Assembly (NCBI GenBank): GCA_002049455.2
Contig: KV919124.1
Coordinates: forward strand, 1 to 64,000
Length of the DNA stretch: 64,000 nt
DNA from: Porphyra umbilicalis
Taxonomy: Eukaryota > Rhodophyta > Bangiophyceae > Bangiales > Bangiaceae
Direction of reading: 5' to 3'
Within the stretch, counting starts at the first letter, position 1. Every line of letters begins with the position of its first letter. Shown here one piece after another: positions 9,761 to 18,777 of the stretch. Below the pieces are notes generated by a model. It was not told the DNA's origin. It was given only the letters and a program-made list of their open reading frames with translations, and did no database searches. A program made the position numbers and the translations under genes.

Positions 9761-10444
9761 ATGGCGGTTTCCACCATGGCCCCCTGTTTTGTCCCCACCG
9801 TTGCCCTTGGCGCGGCGTCGCCGCTGCACCTCGGCCGCGCTAGCGCTTGCTCCGCCGCCGCTACCCGGTCCTTTCTGGGCACTTCCCGCGTGGCCGTCTC
9901 CTGTCGTCCCACCTCCGCCCACGTGGCTGCCCCGCAGATGATGGTTGCTCCCACGGGCCAGACGCCGACGCCGCCCGCGGCGGCCGCCGGTGGCGACGAT
10001 GCCGGCGAGCCTGACGACGGGGAGGTGATGCTCGCCCCCAACCTGGCCATCCCAGCTGTCCTCCTCACCACCGCCGGCCTGTCGGCAACGGCTGGTGGGG
10101 GAGGTGGCGCCGTTGCGGCCGTACCGCTAGGCCTGCTCGGCGCCTTTTTGGCGTTCCAGACCTACTACATCCGCTTTGTGTTTACGGAGACGGAGCTGCG
10201 CGTCGCCAAGCGGTCGGGCGGCGGGTGGTCGACGGAGCGCGGGTGGGCCTACTCGGGGTGGGTGAACTGGGAGCTGTGGTGGCCTTCCTTCCCCGTCCTC
10301 TGCTACTTTCGGGAGAAGGATAGTTACGAGGGGGCAGGTAGCCCGCACTTTTTCCCTGTGATTTTTAACGCCAACCAGCTGCTGCGGGCGTTGCAGACGC
10401 GAACGGGGATCACCAAGGATGACTACCCAACGCCACCGCCGTGA
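9761..10444 (+). CDS. Plastid-targeted DUF3119 family membrane protein
   Basis: 227 residues. The N-terminal 60 residues are Ser/Ala/Arg-rich and lack acidic residues, like a transit peptide. The mature part begins near LAPNLAIPAVLLTTAGLSATAGG and has two hydrophobic segments, the second at AAVPLGLLGAFLAFQTYYIRFVFTET. The C-terminal core reads WAYSGWVNWELWWPSFPVLCYFREKDS ... HFFPVIFNANQLLRALQTR, which I recognise as the cyanobacterial and plastid DUF3119 pattern (aromatic W-N-W stretch, YFRE, FFPVIFN). The function is unknown; a thylakoid or envelope location is inferred. ATG 9761 is chosen over upstream in-frame codons because it follows a CT-rich leader and starts the transit-like sequence. 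Confidence 0.8.
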   Translation: MAVSTMAPCFVPTVALGAASPLHLGRASACSAAATRSFLGTSRVAVSCRPTSAHVAAPQMMVAPTGQTPTPPAAAAGGDDAGEPDDGEVMLAPNLAIPAVLLTTAGLSATAGGGGGAVAAVPLGLLGAFLAFQTYYIRFVFTETELRVAKRSGGGWSTERGWAYSGWVNWELWWPSFPVLCYFREKDSYEGAGSPHFFPVIFNANQLLRALQTRTGITKDDYPTPPP

Positions 10445-10856
10445 GCGGGGAGCCTGTGGTTTTGCATTGCCTGGCGAAGGGGTAGCTGGCGGCCGGTGGG
10501 GTCGGGCGGCTGGGTTTATGGCCGTCGGGCACGGGGTGTCATTGTGGCGGTGGTGAGTAGCGCCATGTTGAGGCGATAAAAGAAGCGGAGTAATCAGAGC
10601 GAGACAAAGAGTTTAACATCGTCTTGATGTGGTTGCCAGCGGAATGTAATAGGCAACGCACGGCCACTGCCAATGGCATCGGCACTAGACGGGGAAAAAA
10701 AACACTCCGTAGCCGTCAACCAAACGGTTGACGACGTGCCTTCAACATGGTGCAACCCCATGGCAAGAAGGGGAATGGCGGGTGACAAGCGCGCGACCCC
10801 TCGCCGCCGCAATCATGCCCTCCAGCCATCCACCTCATAGTTGCGACCGAATCCCC
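10445..10856. other. Convergent intergenic region between DUF3119 gene and DHCR7
   Basis: Two 3' flanks. A short A-run lies at 10694-10703 and the short inverted pair GTCAACC/GGTTGAC at about 10715-10733. No gene. Confidence 0.4.
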
Positions 10857-12173
10857 CTAGTACACGTACGGCACGATGGAGTAGGGCACCCGCGCGCAGT
10901 AGTCGGTCCAGTATGCCCCATACTTGGCGCGACACCGCAGGTCGTCCCGCTCCGCGCGGTCAACGAGCAGCACGGTCAGGAAAACGACGTACACGTACGG
11001 GGTGACGTGCTCAAAGCCACCCGGCAGGGACCAGGCGAGCGCGAGCATCAACTCCGACAAGTAGTTGACGTGACGCGCACGGCCCCACCAGCCTGACGCG
11101 AGCAGCAGGTTGTTGTGCTGCTTCCCATCGCCGGTCGTGTACTTGGCGTGGACGAGGACCGGGGGTTTGCCCCAGACAGTCGTCTTCCCGTTGGTTGCCC
11201 GCACCCGCTGCCGCTGTCCGTCCGCGTCGTAGTTGGCGGCAACCGACGCGACGCCGAGCGCAAGAACACTGGCAGCTGCAACCACCGACAGGTCCATCGG
11301 CCGGCTGGCCATGTACATGGACGGCAGAGTGTAGACGGAGGGCACCCAGCAGAGGCAGCCCCAGCAGATCAAGAAGCCAAACTTGTCGTGCGTGATGTCG
11401 ATGGAGTTGAAGTAGCCAGCCTCCCACACAAAGAACTTGTAAATGTAGAGCAGCTGAATGGCTGTCGACACGGCCATTCCGTTGGACAGGCCACCATGGC
11501 GCTCCGCTTGCGCAAACGAAAAGCACAAGACGACGTCCGCCCAGGCCATCATGCCCAGCCGGCAGTTCACGTACTGCTTGAGGGAGACGCCCGCAAACTC
11601 GGGGTGCAACTCGGTGCCCCAATACAGATCCCACACCAGGTTGCCAGTGACAGCGCTGTCGGTGTTTTGCGGCGCCATCCGACACTTGACGTAGAGCACA
11701 ACGACGAGGATGCACGCAATGATGTTGACAGTCGCAAGAATCTCCCCATAGCGGTCGTACACTACGCCTGGCTGCAGCAGGCCTGTGTAGCCGGCGGAAA
11801 ACACCACCGCCAAGTTAATTACGTACGCCGCCACCCCATTGAGGACGTACGTCGGCCGGTTGCCCATCGCGGTTAGCTGTGCTACAAACTTGCGGCCGGG
11901 AAGCAGCTTCAGTAGCGCATACTGTGCCGCTGCATAGCCGCCCAGCACGCCGACGGCCCACCAGGAGGGGGACGGGAAGACAGCCCAGAGGCTAGCAGGG
12001 GACTTGAAGAGCGCTGCCAGGGCGGCCAATAGATCCCCACCAAACGCCTGACATGTAACAATGGTCAGGACCGTGAAGGGGGGCGAGCAGAGCAGCAGCA
12101 GCGCGGGGATGATTGTGCCGCGCAGCAGCGGGTGGGCGTACACCCGCCGGACGTGTGACATAGCAGACGTCAT
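10857..12173 (-). CDS. DHCR7: Delta7-sterol reductase (7-dehydrocholesterol reductase, DHCR7/DWF5 type)
   Basis: A single-exon 438-residue multispanning ER protein that reduces the C7-C8 double bond of sterols with NADPH, the last step towards cholesterol-type sterols. Family features in order: GNLVWDLYWGTELHPEF (about 177-193), the LLYIYKFFVWEAGYFNSIDITHDKFGF block (about 245-270), WVPSVYTLPSMYM, and the C-terminal ERG4/ERG24 signature LLASGWWGRARHVNYLSE (about 355-373). It ends in DDLRCRAKYGAYWTDYCARVPYSIVPYVY. The last block and the D-I-T/C-H-D motif fit DHCR7 better than C14 or C24(28) reductases. The first of two nearby in-frame ATGs is used. Cholesterol is the main sterol in many red algae, which agrees with this assignment. 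Confidence 0.93.
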   Translation of the reverse strand: MTSAMSHVRRVYAHPLLRGTIIPALLLLCSPPFTVLTIVTCQAFGGDLLAALAALFKSPASLWAVFPSPSWWAVGVLGGYAAAQYALLKLLPGRKFVAQLTAMGNRPTYVLNGVAAYVINLAVVFSAGYTGLLQPGVVYDRYGEILATVNIIACILVVVLYVKCRMAPQNTDSAVTGNLVWDLYWGTELHPEFAGVSLKQYVNCRLGMMAWADVVLCFSFAQAERHGGLSNGMAVSTAIQLLYIYKFFVWEAGYFNSIDITHDKFGFLICWGCLCWVPSVYTLPSMYMASRPMDLSVVAAASVLALGVASVAANYDADGQRQRVRATNGKTTVWGKPPVLVHAKYTTGDGKQHNNLLLASGWWGRARHVNYLSELMLALAWSLPGGFEHVTPYVYVVFLTVLLVDRAERDDLRCRAKYGAYWTDYCARVPYSIVPYVY

Positions 12174-12868
12174 TGTCGCATAGGGAGAGGACAGGGCGAC
12201 AGGGGGGAAGAGAGCGGCAGGGAAGCAGCGTAGACGCCGTCGATGGCGGCGGTCCGCACGCGGTGGAGACGCAGGCGCGTCGGTGCGTGCAGGACAACGC
12301 GAGTGCAGACGTAGTCAGTACGTACGAGGTGAATGCCACCCGAGACTGGCCGGCCACATCGTTGGCATGGACAGATTCTCATCAGGCCCAAAGCTCGCAA
12401 GGACAAACCCTCTATATTGGGATGGATATCCGAAGGCCGTTTTCCCAGAAACCAAAACGTAGCGGCGTTTAAGTGAATTCTATTCGGCAACAATCAGGAT
12501 GACTTGGTTATTTCATAGTATGTGAATCCTGCTTGAACTAATTCCGATGACCGATTCCAGGTAACCCCCATCGTGTAGAGATATATAGGTAGCCCCCCGT
12601 GGAGAGATGGGCCAGAAGCGAAGCTTCTTTTAACTTGTTGATGGAACGGTTCTGGACCGAAGTGCGCTCAGAGAATTTGCCGCGGAGTGGTACAGTACGA
12701 GCGCGCGCGCGATGGCCGCGTCCGCAGAGAAGACGTCGCACACCAGGTGGTCGTGCCCCTGCACCCCGCAAGGGCGGACTTCTGGGTTTCTCGTGTTTCA
12801 TTGGTTCTTGATGCCCACCCCCCTTGGCAACTCCGCACGAAGGGGGAAAGCGGCTACAGACGTCGAGG
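12174..12868. other. Intergenic upstream of DHCR7
   Basis: A lower-GC stretch with DHCR7 leader sequence at 12174-12250. No recognised gene or repeat. Confidence 0.4.
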
Positions 12869-13237
12869 ATGACCAGCAACGCACCAGCAGTGCGCTCTCA
12901 GGGTGGTAAAAATATCACGAAGAAGAGAGCACGGGCAACAAAACGTACCAGTCTCTTCCTGAAAATTTTTCTCCTTCTGGCTCTTTTCTGCTTCATGGCA
13001 ATGCTTCTCTGTCTATTCGTGCTTCTCAGACACTCCTGGATCACTGATGAGCCGATAATCTCCTTGAAAGCAGTGCTGCGGTGGAGCGTTGGAGCGCAGA
13101 GTTGCGTGAACGCAGGCGACGCGAGTCGGGCCAGCCACGTTTCCGCACGCAACTGGAGACAGGGAGGCGTTTCTGTTCCTGCCGATATCCAATACTTTTG
13201 CCGATTCAGCCCACCCTTTGCGCCAATCAACGTTTGA
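12869..13237 (+). CDS. Possible small single-pass membrane protein
   Basis: 122 codons from ATG 12869. The N-terminus carries a basic patch (KKRARATKR), directly followed by a strongly hydrophobic helix (about residues 28-54, FLKIFLLLALFCFMAMLLC). A Cys/Arg/Ser-containing tail follows with no recognised motif. The positive-inside arrangement is convincing as a type II anchor, but composition is unlike neighbouring genes (lower GC), there is no similarity I recognise, and the tail may be noncoding. Unassigned. Confidence 0.27.
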   Translation: MTSNAPAVRSQGGKNITKKRARATKRTSLFLKIFLLLALFCFMAMLLCLFVLLRHSWITDEPIISLKAVLRWSVGAQSCVNAGDASRASHVSARNWRQGGVSVPADIQYFCRFSPPFAPINV

Positions 13238-13261
13238 CATCTGGGGTGTAGAAGCGTCCCG

Positions 13262-15450
13262 TCAGAGCTGCGCCGCACAATGTGGCCTAATGCATTGTCT
13301 TCGAGCAGAAAGAAAGCCTTGTGAACACGAAAATCGCTGGGGCTCTTGTTCGGGCAAGGCGTGGCCACAAACGATGCGGGGGGGCGCCATCGCGCGGGCG
13401 CTAGTCGTCTCCTTGGCGCCCGCGGGGTCGACGGAGGCGGGTGCGGGCGATGCAAGACGGGCGGTTTTGAGGCGCAGAGGCATGCGCCCTATGGCGTGAG
13501 AGGGTGGGCCCGCCGCGCGGACGCCGCTCGGCGTGGCGACAGAGGCCGTCGCGGTGCGGTTGGGGTCGAACCGCCGCGCTGGGAGAGCAGACGTCATGGC
13601 GCCTCCCGGCCTCCCGCCGTCGGTGCCTGTCGTCGGCGGCGGGGTAGTCCCCGCGCCGACCGGGGTTGCCGCCACCCGTGTCGCCGCCGCAGAAGCGGCT
13701 TGGATGTAGTGTGCTGGGACGGCGACGCGGCGGGCGCGTGTGCTGACATCCTTGCGGCGGGCGGCGGCGGTTGGTGGGGCGCGGTCGTTGTCTGCGAGCA
13801 TAAGCGTGGCGGGGGGACCCGCGTGGACGTGTCCTGATGTCGATGGCGCGGCGGAGATATTGGGGTCGTGGAAAGGAGGCGCGACCGCCGCGGTGGACGC
13901 AACTCTGGGCGGCACCACCTGAGGGGTAGGTGGGGGGGGAGGACGACGACAAAGACGAAGACGACCTGGCGGCGGCTGTTGACCTACTCCTCACGACCGC
14001 CGAGCTGGCCACAGCGCGGCTGCCGGCCGCCACGCTCGGCGCGGCGAAGCCGGGCGGCACCGCGTGCCCCGACGACGCGTGGTCGGCGGCGGTCGCGACG
14101 CCCGCCGCCTGCGGTCGTCGGCACGCCTCCACCGCCGCTGCCGCGGTGGCCGCAGGGTCCACCCCCACCGTTGCGGCCGCCCGCCGAGAGAGACGACGGC
14201 AATGGCGGCCACCACCGCGTGGCCCTCCGCCGCAGTCGCCCCCCCGGCCTCCGACTGGTCCGCGGCGGAGGCGTCAGGGACGCCGCTGTCGAGGCACTCG
14301 TCGATGCAGTCGCGTCTGACGTTGGATGGCGGGCCGTAGTGGATGGCGCCGACGCCACCGTAGCTGGCCGGCACTCCTCCTCGCCCGACCGCCCTACGTC
14401 GCGGGGGACGACTGACGAGCCGCCTCGGCTCGACCGGCGGCGGCTGCCGGTCTCTTCCTTTCCCGAGCGGTTGTAGCAGGGGGGGGCCGTCCGCTCCGCG
14501 TCGGGCGTCGTGGCAGCCGCCGACGCCGTGACGGAGGGACGCCCGTCGCCGAAGGCCGCATTTTGGGCGTCAGCCGGGTGGCACGCGGACCGGGCCGCGT
14601 GGTCGGCCGGCCGTTGGGACCTCGAAGAGAGTTCAGGACGGCTTGCGGCAGACGTGAAGGAGGAGTGCTGAGGGGGTTGAATCACGGCCTGGCTGTCTGC
14701 TCTGCTTGCAAAAAGGGGTAGGGGCGTCGACCTCCCCGCGTCCGCCGCCGCCGGAATGTCGAAGAGGTCTATCGGCGTCGGACGTTGTCCAGTGGCAGCG
14801 GGTACCGCCGCCGCCGCCGCCACTACTGCGCCCCCCTCCCCCGCTCATTCCGCTCTCTTCGCAGTCGCACACGCGGGGTTCCCTTTCTCTTCGGCCGGAG
14901 TCGGTGCTCGGCCTCAACGTCGCTCTCCGAGCCTTCCTGTAAGACGCGCTTCCCGGTCTGGCGACGGCCGCCCCCGACCCAACTTGCATTGCTAACGCCG
15001 TCCGTGCCGCCACTGACGCTGGACGCCACCGGCTGGGGGCGAAAAGGGCGGGGATGTTGTCGGCCTGGCCGCCTTGCTGGCCGCCGTGGGGTCCGCGTGC
15101 CGCATGTTGTACTTGATCGGCGCGGTGTAGGTCGTGGACGAGCTGCCGTATGTGTGCAGCCGGGGGAGACGGGCGCCGACGGCGGCGGCGTCCGCCGCGA
15201 CGGCGGTGGCGGCCACAGAGGTGGTGGAGACGGCCAATGCCGACGCGGACACCAATGTCCGTGGCACCAGAGCAGACGGTGCAGACTGTGGCGCCCGCAA
15301 AAGCGGGGACACCCGCGGCGAGGCGGAAGGCGCGCGCGCCGCTGGCGGCGGCGGCGACGGCAGCGGCGACGGCGGCCTCGCTGGCGGACGGGGGGACGGA
15401 TGAGTGGCGACGGACGACGTGCTACCGCACCGTGCCGTCGCTGTGGCTGA
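13262..15450 (-). pseudogene. Frame-broken Ala/Ser/Thr/Pro-rich coding-like region
   Basis: The minus strand carries a string of overlapping open frames whose residue composition stays uniform (Ala, Ser, Thr, Pro, Arg) while the frame changes at least four times. Segments read, in transcription order, a piece with LPRLHTYGSSSTTYTAPIKYNM (about 15180-15095), one with LFDIPAAADAG (about 14770), one with YGPPSNVRRDCIDECLDSG (about 14340-14285), and one with PPFHDPNISAAP (about 13870). No domain is recognised. Either a low-complexity protein gene has decayed, or indels at the many short G/C runs break an intact gene. Confidence 0.33.
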
Positions 15451-16166
15451 CGTCCGCGGTGGAGGGCGGGAAACAGTACGTAGCTGGAGAGCGGGCCGAA
15501 CGTGCTGGCGTGCGGCGGAATATATGTGCTTTTATTGCTTTTCTTCCCGCAAGCGCACGCCCGAGGCTGTTAGCTGCGCTTCGTGTCTCCATTGATATGT
15601 AGCTTGTAAATTATACGAAGCTCATACACACACGCAAAGCGAGCTTCCCTACCGGGGTCTCATTCCACGGCCACGTCGTTTTAAAGTCGTATTGCTGTCT
15701 TTCCAATTTTGGCCGATCTGGTCGAAGTCAAGAGAGGCTGGATCAACTGCGCCCTCTTGAAAGTCAGAAATTGACAGATCACCGCGTCCGCCGCCGCCGC
15801 GGAGGTGAGCAGCCCCCCGCAAAGGCGGCCGCACCCGCGCCGCTACCCTCCGCTTCGCGGAGGGAGGTCTGGCGTCGATGTCGTGCGGCAGAGAACAGGG
15901 GGGGGGGCGGTGGCTTTGGGCTCGCCTTGTGCGTCAGCTGCCATGCGCGGGTCAGACGTCGACTGCGGCGTGCCGCGCGCCGGCAGGTCGGTGATGCGCT
16001 GCTCGGGTGTCGTGGCGAGTTGTTATCAGACGAGCGTTTTCGCGCTGCAGGCGCGACTTTTTCGCTGGCGCTGCAGGATGTGTCACGGCGGCGCCAGTAG
16101 CGCGCCGGGTGCTGTGGAGACGCGGAGACAAGCAAACGTTTAAAGACCAGTTCTATCTTCAAAGCT

Positions 16167-17027
16167 TCACAGCGAGACGGCCGGCGCATCCAGCTTGGTG
16201 TCCAGGTCCTTAAAGAACCAACGCATGTCCTCGTCACCCGCCCGCATCTCCACAATAAACTGACGCATGGATGCCAGCACAGCAGGCACAGACAACTGCA
16301 CACTCGCGGCGCACTTCATGAGCTCCCCACACACAAAATCACAAGAAAGCGTCTTGCTGGTCACAGACCCCCAAATGAACATCTCACCGGGCCCAATGAA
16401 CGCCGCGAGGGCATCCTTCACCTTGACGGCGTCGACAGCCCCGTCCGGCAAGCCCACGTGTCGCACGGCGGCGCGCTTCAGGTCCTTCCCCTTCACCTTA
16501 AAAAATGGGCTCGCCAATCCAAGCACCTCCGCCTCCGCCCCCAAGCCAGCCCCCCTCAAGCCCACCTCGTTCTCGCGCCGCCGCATGGCCCCCCGTGTCG
16601 CCGCCGAGTACTTGGGCTGCTTCTTCAGCTGCTCCCTCAACGCCGCAACGACATTGGCGCGACGGCTCGCAACGTCGACGGACGCCAAGGCGCCCGGCAT
16701 CGGCTCGGAGCTCCCCTCGCCGCGCTGAGCAGCCGAGTCGGCTGTAAACGCACCCAGAAGTCGGGCCGCTGGGCTTGGAACCCCATCGTCCTGGAGCGCT
16801 GCAGCAACACCGTTGAACGTGCGCACCGCAAGGGCCGCTGCGGCTCCGCCCAAACCGATTAAATCGACGATTTCGGACTGAGCAGCGTGTGTCCGAAAAC
16901 GAGTTCCGTCCTTTGGGACGAGTTCGGCGAGGCGCCTCTTGCTCCCACGGGCCAGCTCCTTTCAAACACGTTGCGTCGGCCCCATGTTTTTGAGGCCGGG
17001 CGCCATCCGCACATGCATGTCATGCAT
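16167..17027 (-). CDS. Unknown protein with one in-frame TGA
   Basis: From ATG 17027 the frame reads MHDMHVRMAPGLKNMGPTQRV, then TGA (16964-16962). It continues open as KELARGSKRRLAELVPKDG, THAAQSEIVDLIGLGG and on to a stop at 16169-16167, about 265 further codons. The downstream part looks coding: mixed composition, amphipathic stretches, and a well-formed C-terminus (FIWGSVTSKTLSCDFVCGEL ... DMRWFFKDLDTKLDAP). No domain is recognised. The TGA could be a nonsense mutation, a spliced-out codon (a weak GTTTGA...CTCAG intron from 16966 to the CTCAG before TCCGAA is phase-compatible), or a selenocysteine codon. The 5' end is therefore uncertain. It lies in tandem with, and 21 nt downstream of, the Cys-rich gene. 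Confidence 0.5.
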
Positions 17028-17048
17028 GTTGTGAAGCGAGTACGCCCA

Positions 17049-17503
17049 CTAGGGCACGATGCCGCGACGCACGTTCTCCTTAAGCGTGTGCGCCGCGTGC
17101 CCCTTCTCGTCGCAGACGGGACATGCCGCCGAGCACTTGCCGCACGTGTTGAGGGTGCAACCGTAAATAATATCGGGATCTGCCGCTATCGGGCAGCGCA
17201 GAAAGTCGTGGTCCGACAACCGGGAAACGGAGCACCGCCGGACTGGGCGGCCATCTGAAATATCATGCAAAGATAACACACGACGAGAACGCATCCACAT
17301 GCAGGCAGCAAGGAAAGGAACAGATGCCGTCAGCCAGTGCCCACAGGACTGTAACCGCTTGCGCGACCCACCACCGTGCAGCAGCAAATCCTTAAAGCAG
17401 GCAAGGCATAGAAACGATCTATGTACACCAGAACGGGAAACATACCTGTGCGTGAGGAACAGCCGCCTATCACCTGCTCGCCCCCAGCGCCGCCAGCTTC
17501 CAT
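17049..17503 (-). CDS. Small Cys-rich protein, two exons, unknown function
   Basis: Exon 1 is 17503-17446 (MEAGGAGGEQVIGGCSSRT plus one base). The intron is 17445-17255 (191 nt, CAG|GTATGT donor, ATATTTCAG acceptor). Exon 2 is 17254-17049, joining as D-GRPVRRCSVSRLSDHDF and ending NVRRGIVP. The 87-residue product has a cluster of cysteines with zinc-site spacing: C at the RC-PIAADPD position, then YGCTLNTCGKCSAACPVCDEKGHAAH, so CxxxxCxxCxxxCxxC followed by two His. A zinc-binding or Fe-S role is plausible but I do not recognise the family. A possible branch motif GGCTGACGG lies about 75 nt before the acceptor. The splice model is inferred from sequence only. Confidence 0.5.
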
Positions 17504-18485
17504 TATAGAGCACACCACACGCGCAGACAGGGCACCCAGGGTCCGATGTGAGGCGAAAAGATCAACGTGACGACGCCCGGTGGCCGCAAGATGGCGTGGA
17601 GGCAGGGACGTGGCAGGTAGTCCTTGCCTGGGCCAGGAATTTTCCGTCATCGGCAGTGACGCTGATCACCACTGGCAGTGACCGGCTCAGGGTGGTATGC
17701 GCTCGCCGACGACGGCGGGCGACGGCGACGGCGTGAACAGGAAGCGACCGCAGCGGCACCAAATCATTTGATCGGATCAATCGTCACTTTTTCACAGTCC
17801 TTCTACTACTTACGAAAAAGTGTTGTAATTGTCTACGAAAAGGGAAATCCGTCTCTTGACCTTGACTTTGACCAGGTCGGCCAAAATTGGGAAGACAGCA
17901 ATACGATACCCAATAAGGCTGTTCACATAAGCTCTTACTGTATCTCGGATAAGACCTCTTATCCCCATGACAAAAGGTCGCTGCCCGGACAGCTCTGGTT
18001 TCCTTATCCTTGTACGCCTTGGATAATGAACTGCATTTGATGAGGTAAATAAACGACAATTTCAACTGTGTGTCGTATCAGTGCCTGTCACGCCATGCAT
18101 TGTGGGATTCAAGTTGGACATCAAGTTATCGCGGGTTCATACTGTGGGTCACGCACCACAACTTGACCGCGCGGTTTGCTCACACTGCTCTTGCATCGCG
18201 TTCGAACTCTCGCCCACGGCCCCCCTCTTTCCCCTGGAGCCCTCCTGTGCCGGCACGGTATGGTGCCCGAGCGGCAGCAGGGCGAGCGCCTGGGCCGTCT
18301 GTGGATCAATTCCACTCTCCACGCATGCGCTTGACTGATCGACGCTTGCGTCACACTCCTCGTGCGTGGAGCCGCACGGTGTTTCGAACTGCTCCAACTC
18401 ATCGTGTGCACTTACGGCGGCATATCGCCGACAACGATTGTTGCGTGCTGAATGCCACGTCTCAGGCGTGTAACTTCCCGGTCTC
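17504..18485. other. Intergenic with the right TTGCTG-type terminus
   Basis: Contains the inverted terminus at about 17864-17901. The rest (17904-18485) is lower-GC sequence without a supported gene. Confidence 0.4.
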
Positions 18486-18777
18486 TAGTGTCCATTCTAC
18501 TGCTCCCGAGGCTCAAATGAGCCTCAGATGAGGCTCAAATGAGGCTCCCTCTCATATGGCCTGGAAACGCGGCCTTTTTGGGATGTCTGGGGCACCCCCT
18601 CCGAGTTTTCATCGTACACAGCCGCCGAGTTGGCCCATAGGTGAGTGGACTGCGCTGAGTCCAGATCTATTCTCAGAAATAGCAGCCGAGGCCGGAACCT
18701 GGTCACAGAGAGGCATCAAAAATAGGCTCAAATGAGCCTGAAAGGCTCAAGTGAGGCGGTCAATAGAATGGACACTA
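18486..18777. mobile_element. MITE, GTGTCC family, copy 1
   Basis: 292 bp including terminal TAs. It begins TAGTGTCCATTCTACTG and ends CAATAGAATGGACACTA, giving about 15-bp terminal inverted repeats with flanking TA. Subterminal near-palindromes GGCTCAAATGAGCC recur. A second copy in reverse orientation lies at 32976-33266 and aligns along the whole length with few differences, so both ends are well defined. The size, inverted ends and lack of a transposase mark it as a MITE. TA flanks suggest the Tc1/mariner superfamily. Confidence 0.88.

Larger units (their letters stand above)
15692..17901. mobile_element. 2.2-kb segment bounded by inverted TTGCTG-type termini
   Basis: The left end reads TTGCTGTCTTTCCAATTTTG and continues GCCGATCTGGTCGAAGTCAAGAG. 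The right end is its near-perfect reverse complement (about 17864-17901). Both ends are flanked by TA (15690-15691 and 17902-17903), as expected for a TA target duplication. The same terminal sequence ends two short elements elsewhere (26790-26961 and 52863-53023). Between the ends lie two unidentified genes (16167-17027 and 17049-17503). It could be a larger member of that family carrying genes. It could equally be two separately truncated MITEs that happen to face each other, because the left end also contains a short GATCAACTGC motif found inside the short copies. Confidence 0.4.

Noticed and set aside
18524-18706. 60-codon frame repeated at 33046-33228 as a conserved small protein
   Set aside because: Its conservation is explained by the MITE copy; no leader or motif.
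18486-18777. CACTA (En/Spm) transposon
   Set aside because: The ends read TAGTG...CACTA, the reverse of CACTA elements, and TA flanks fit a TA-duplicating family better.
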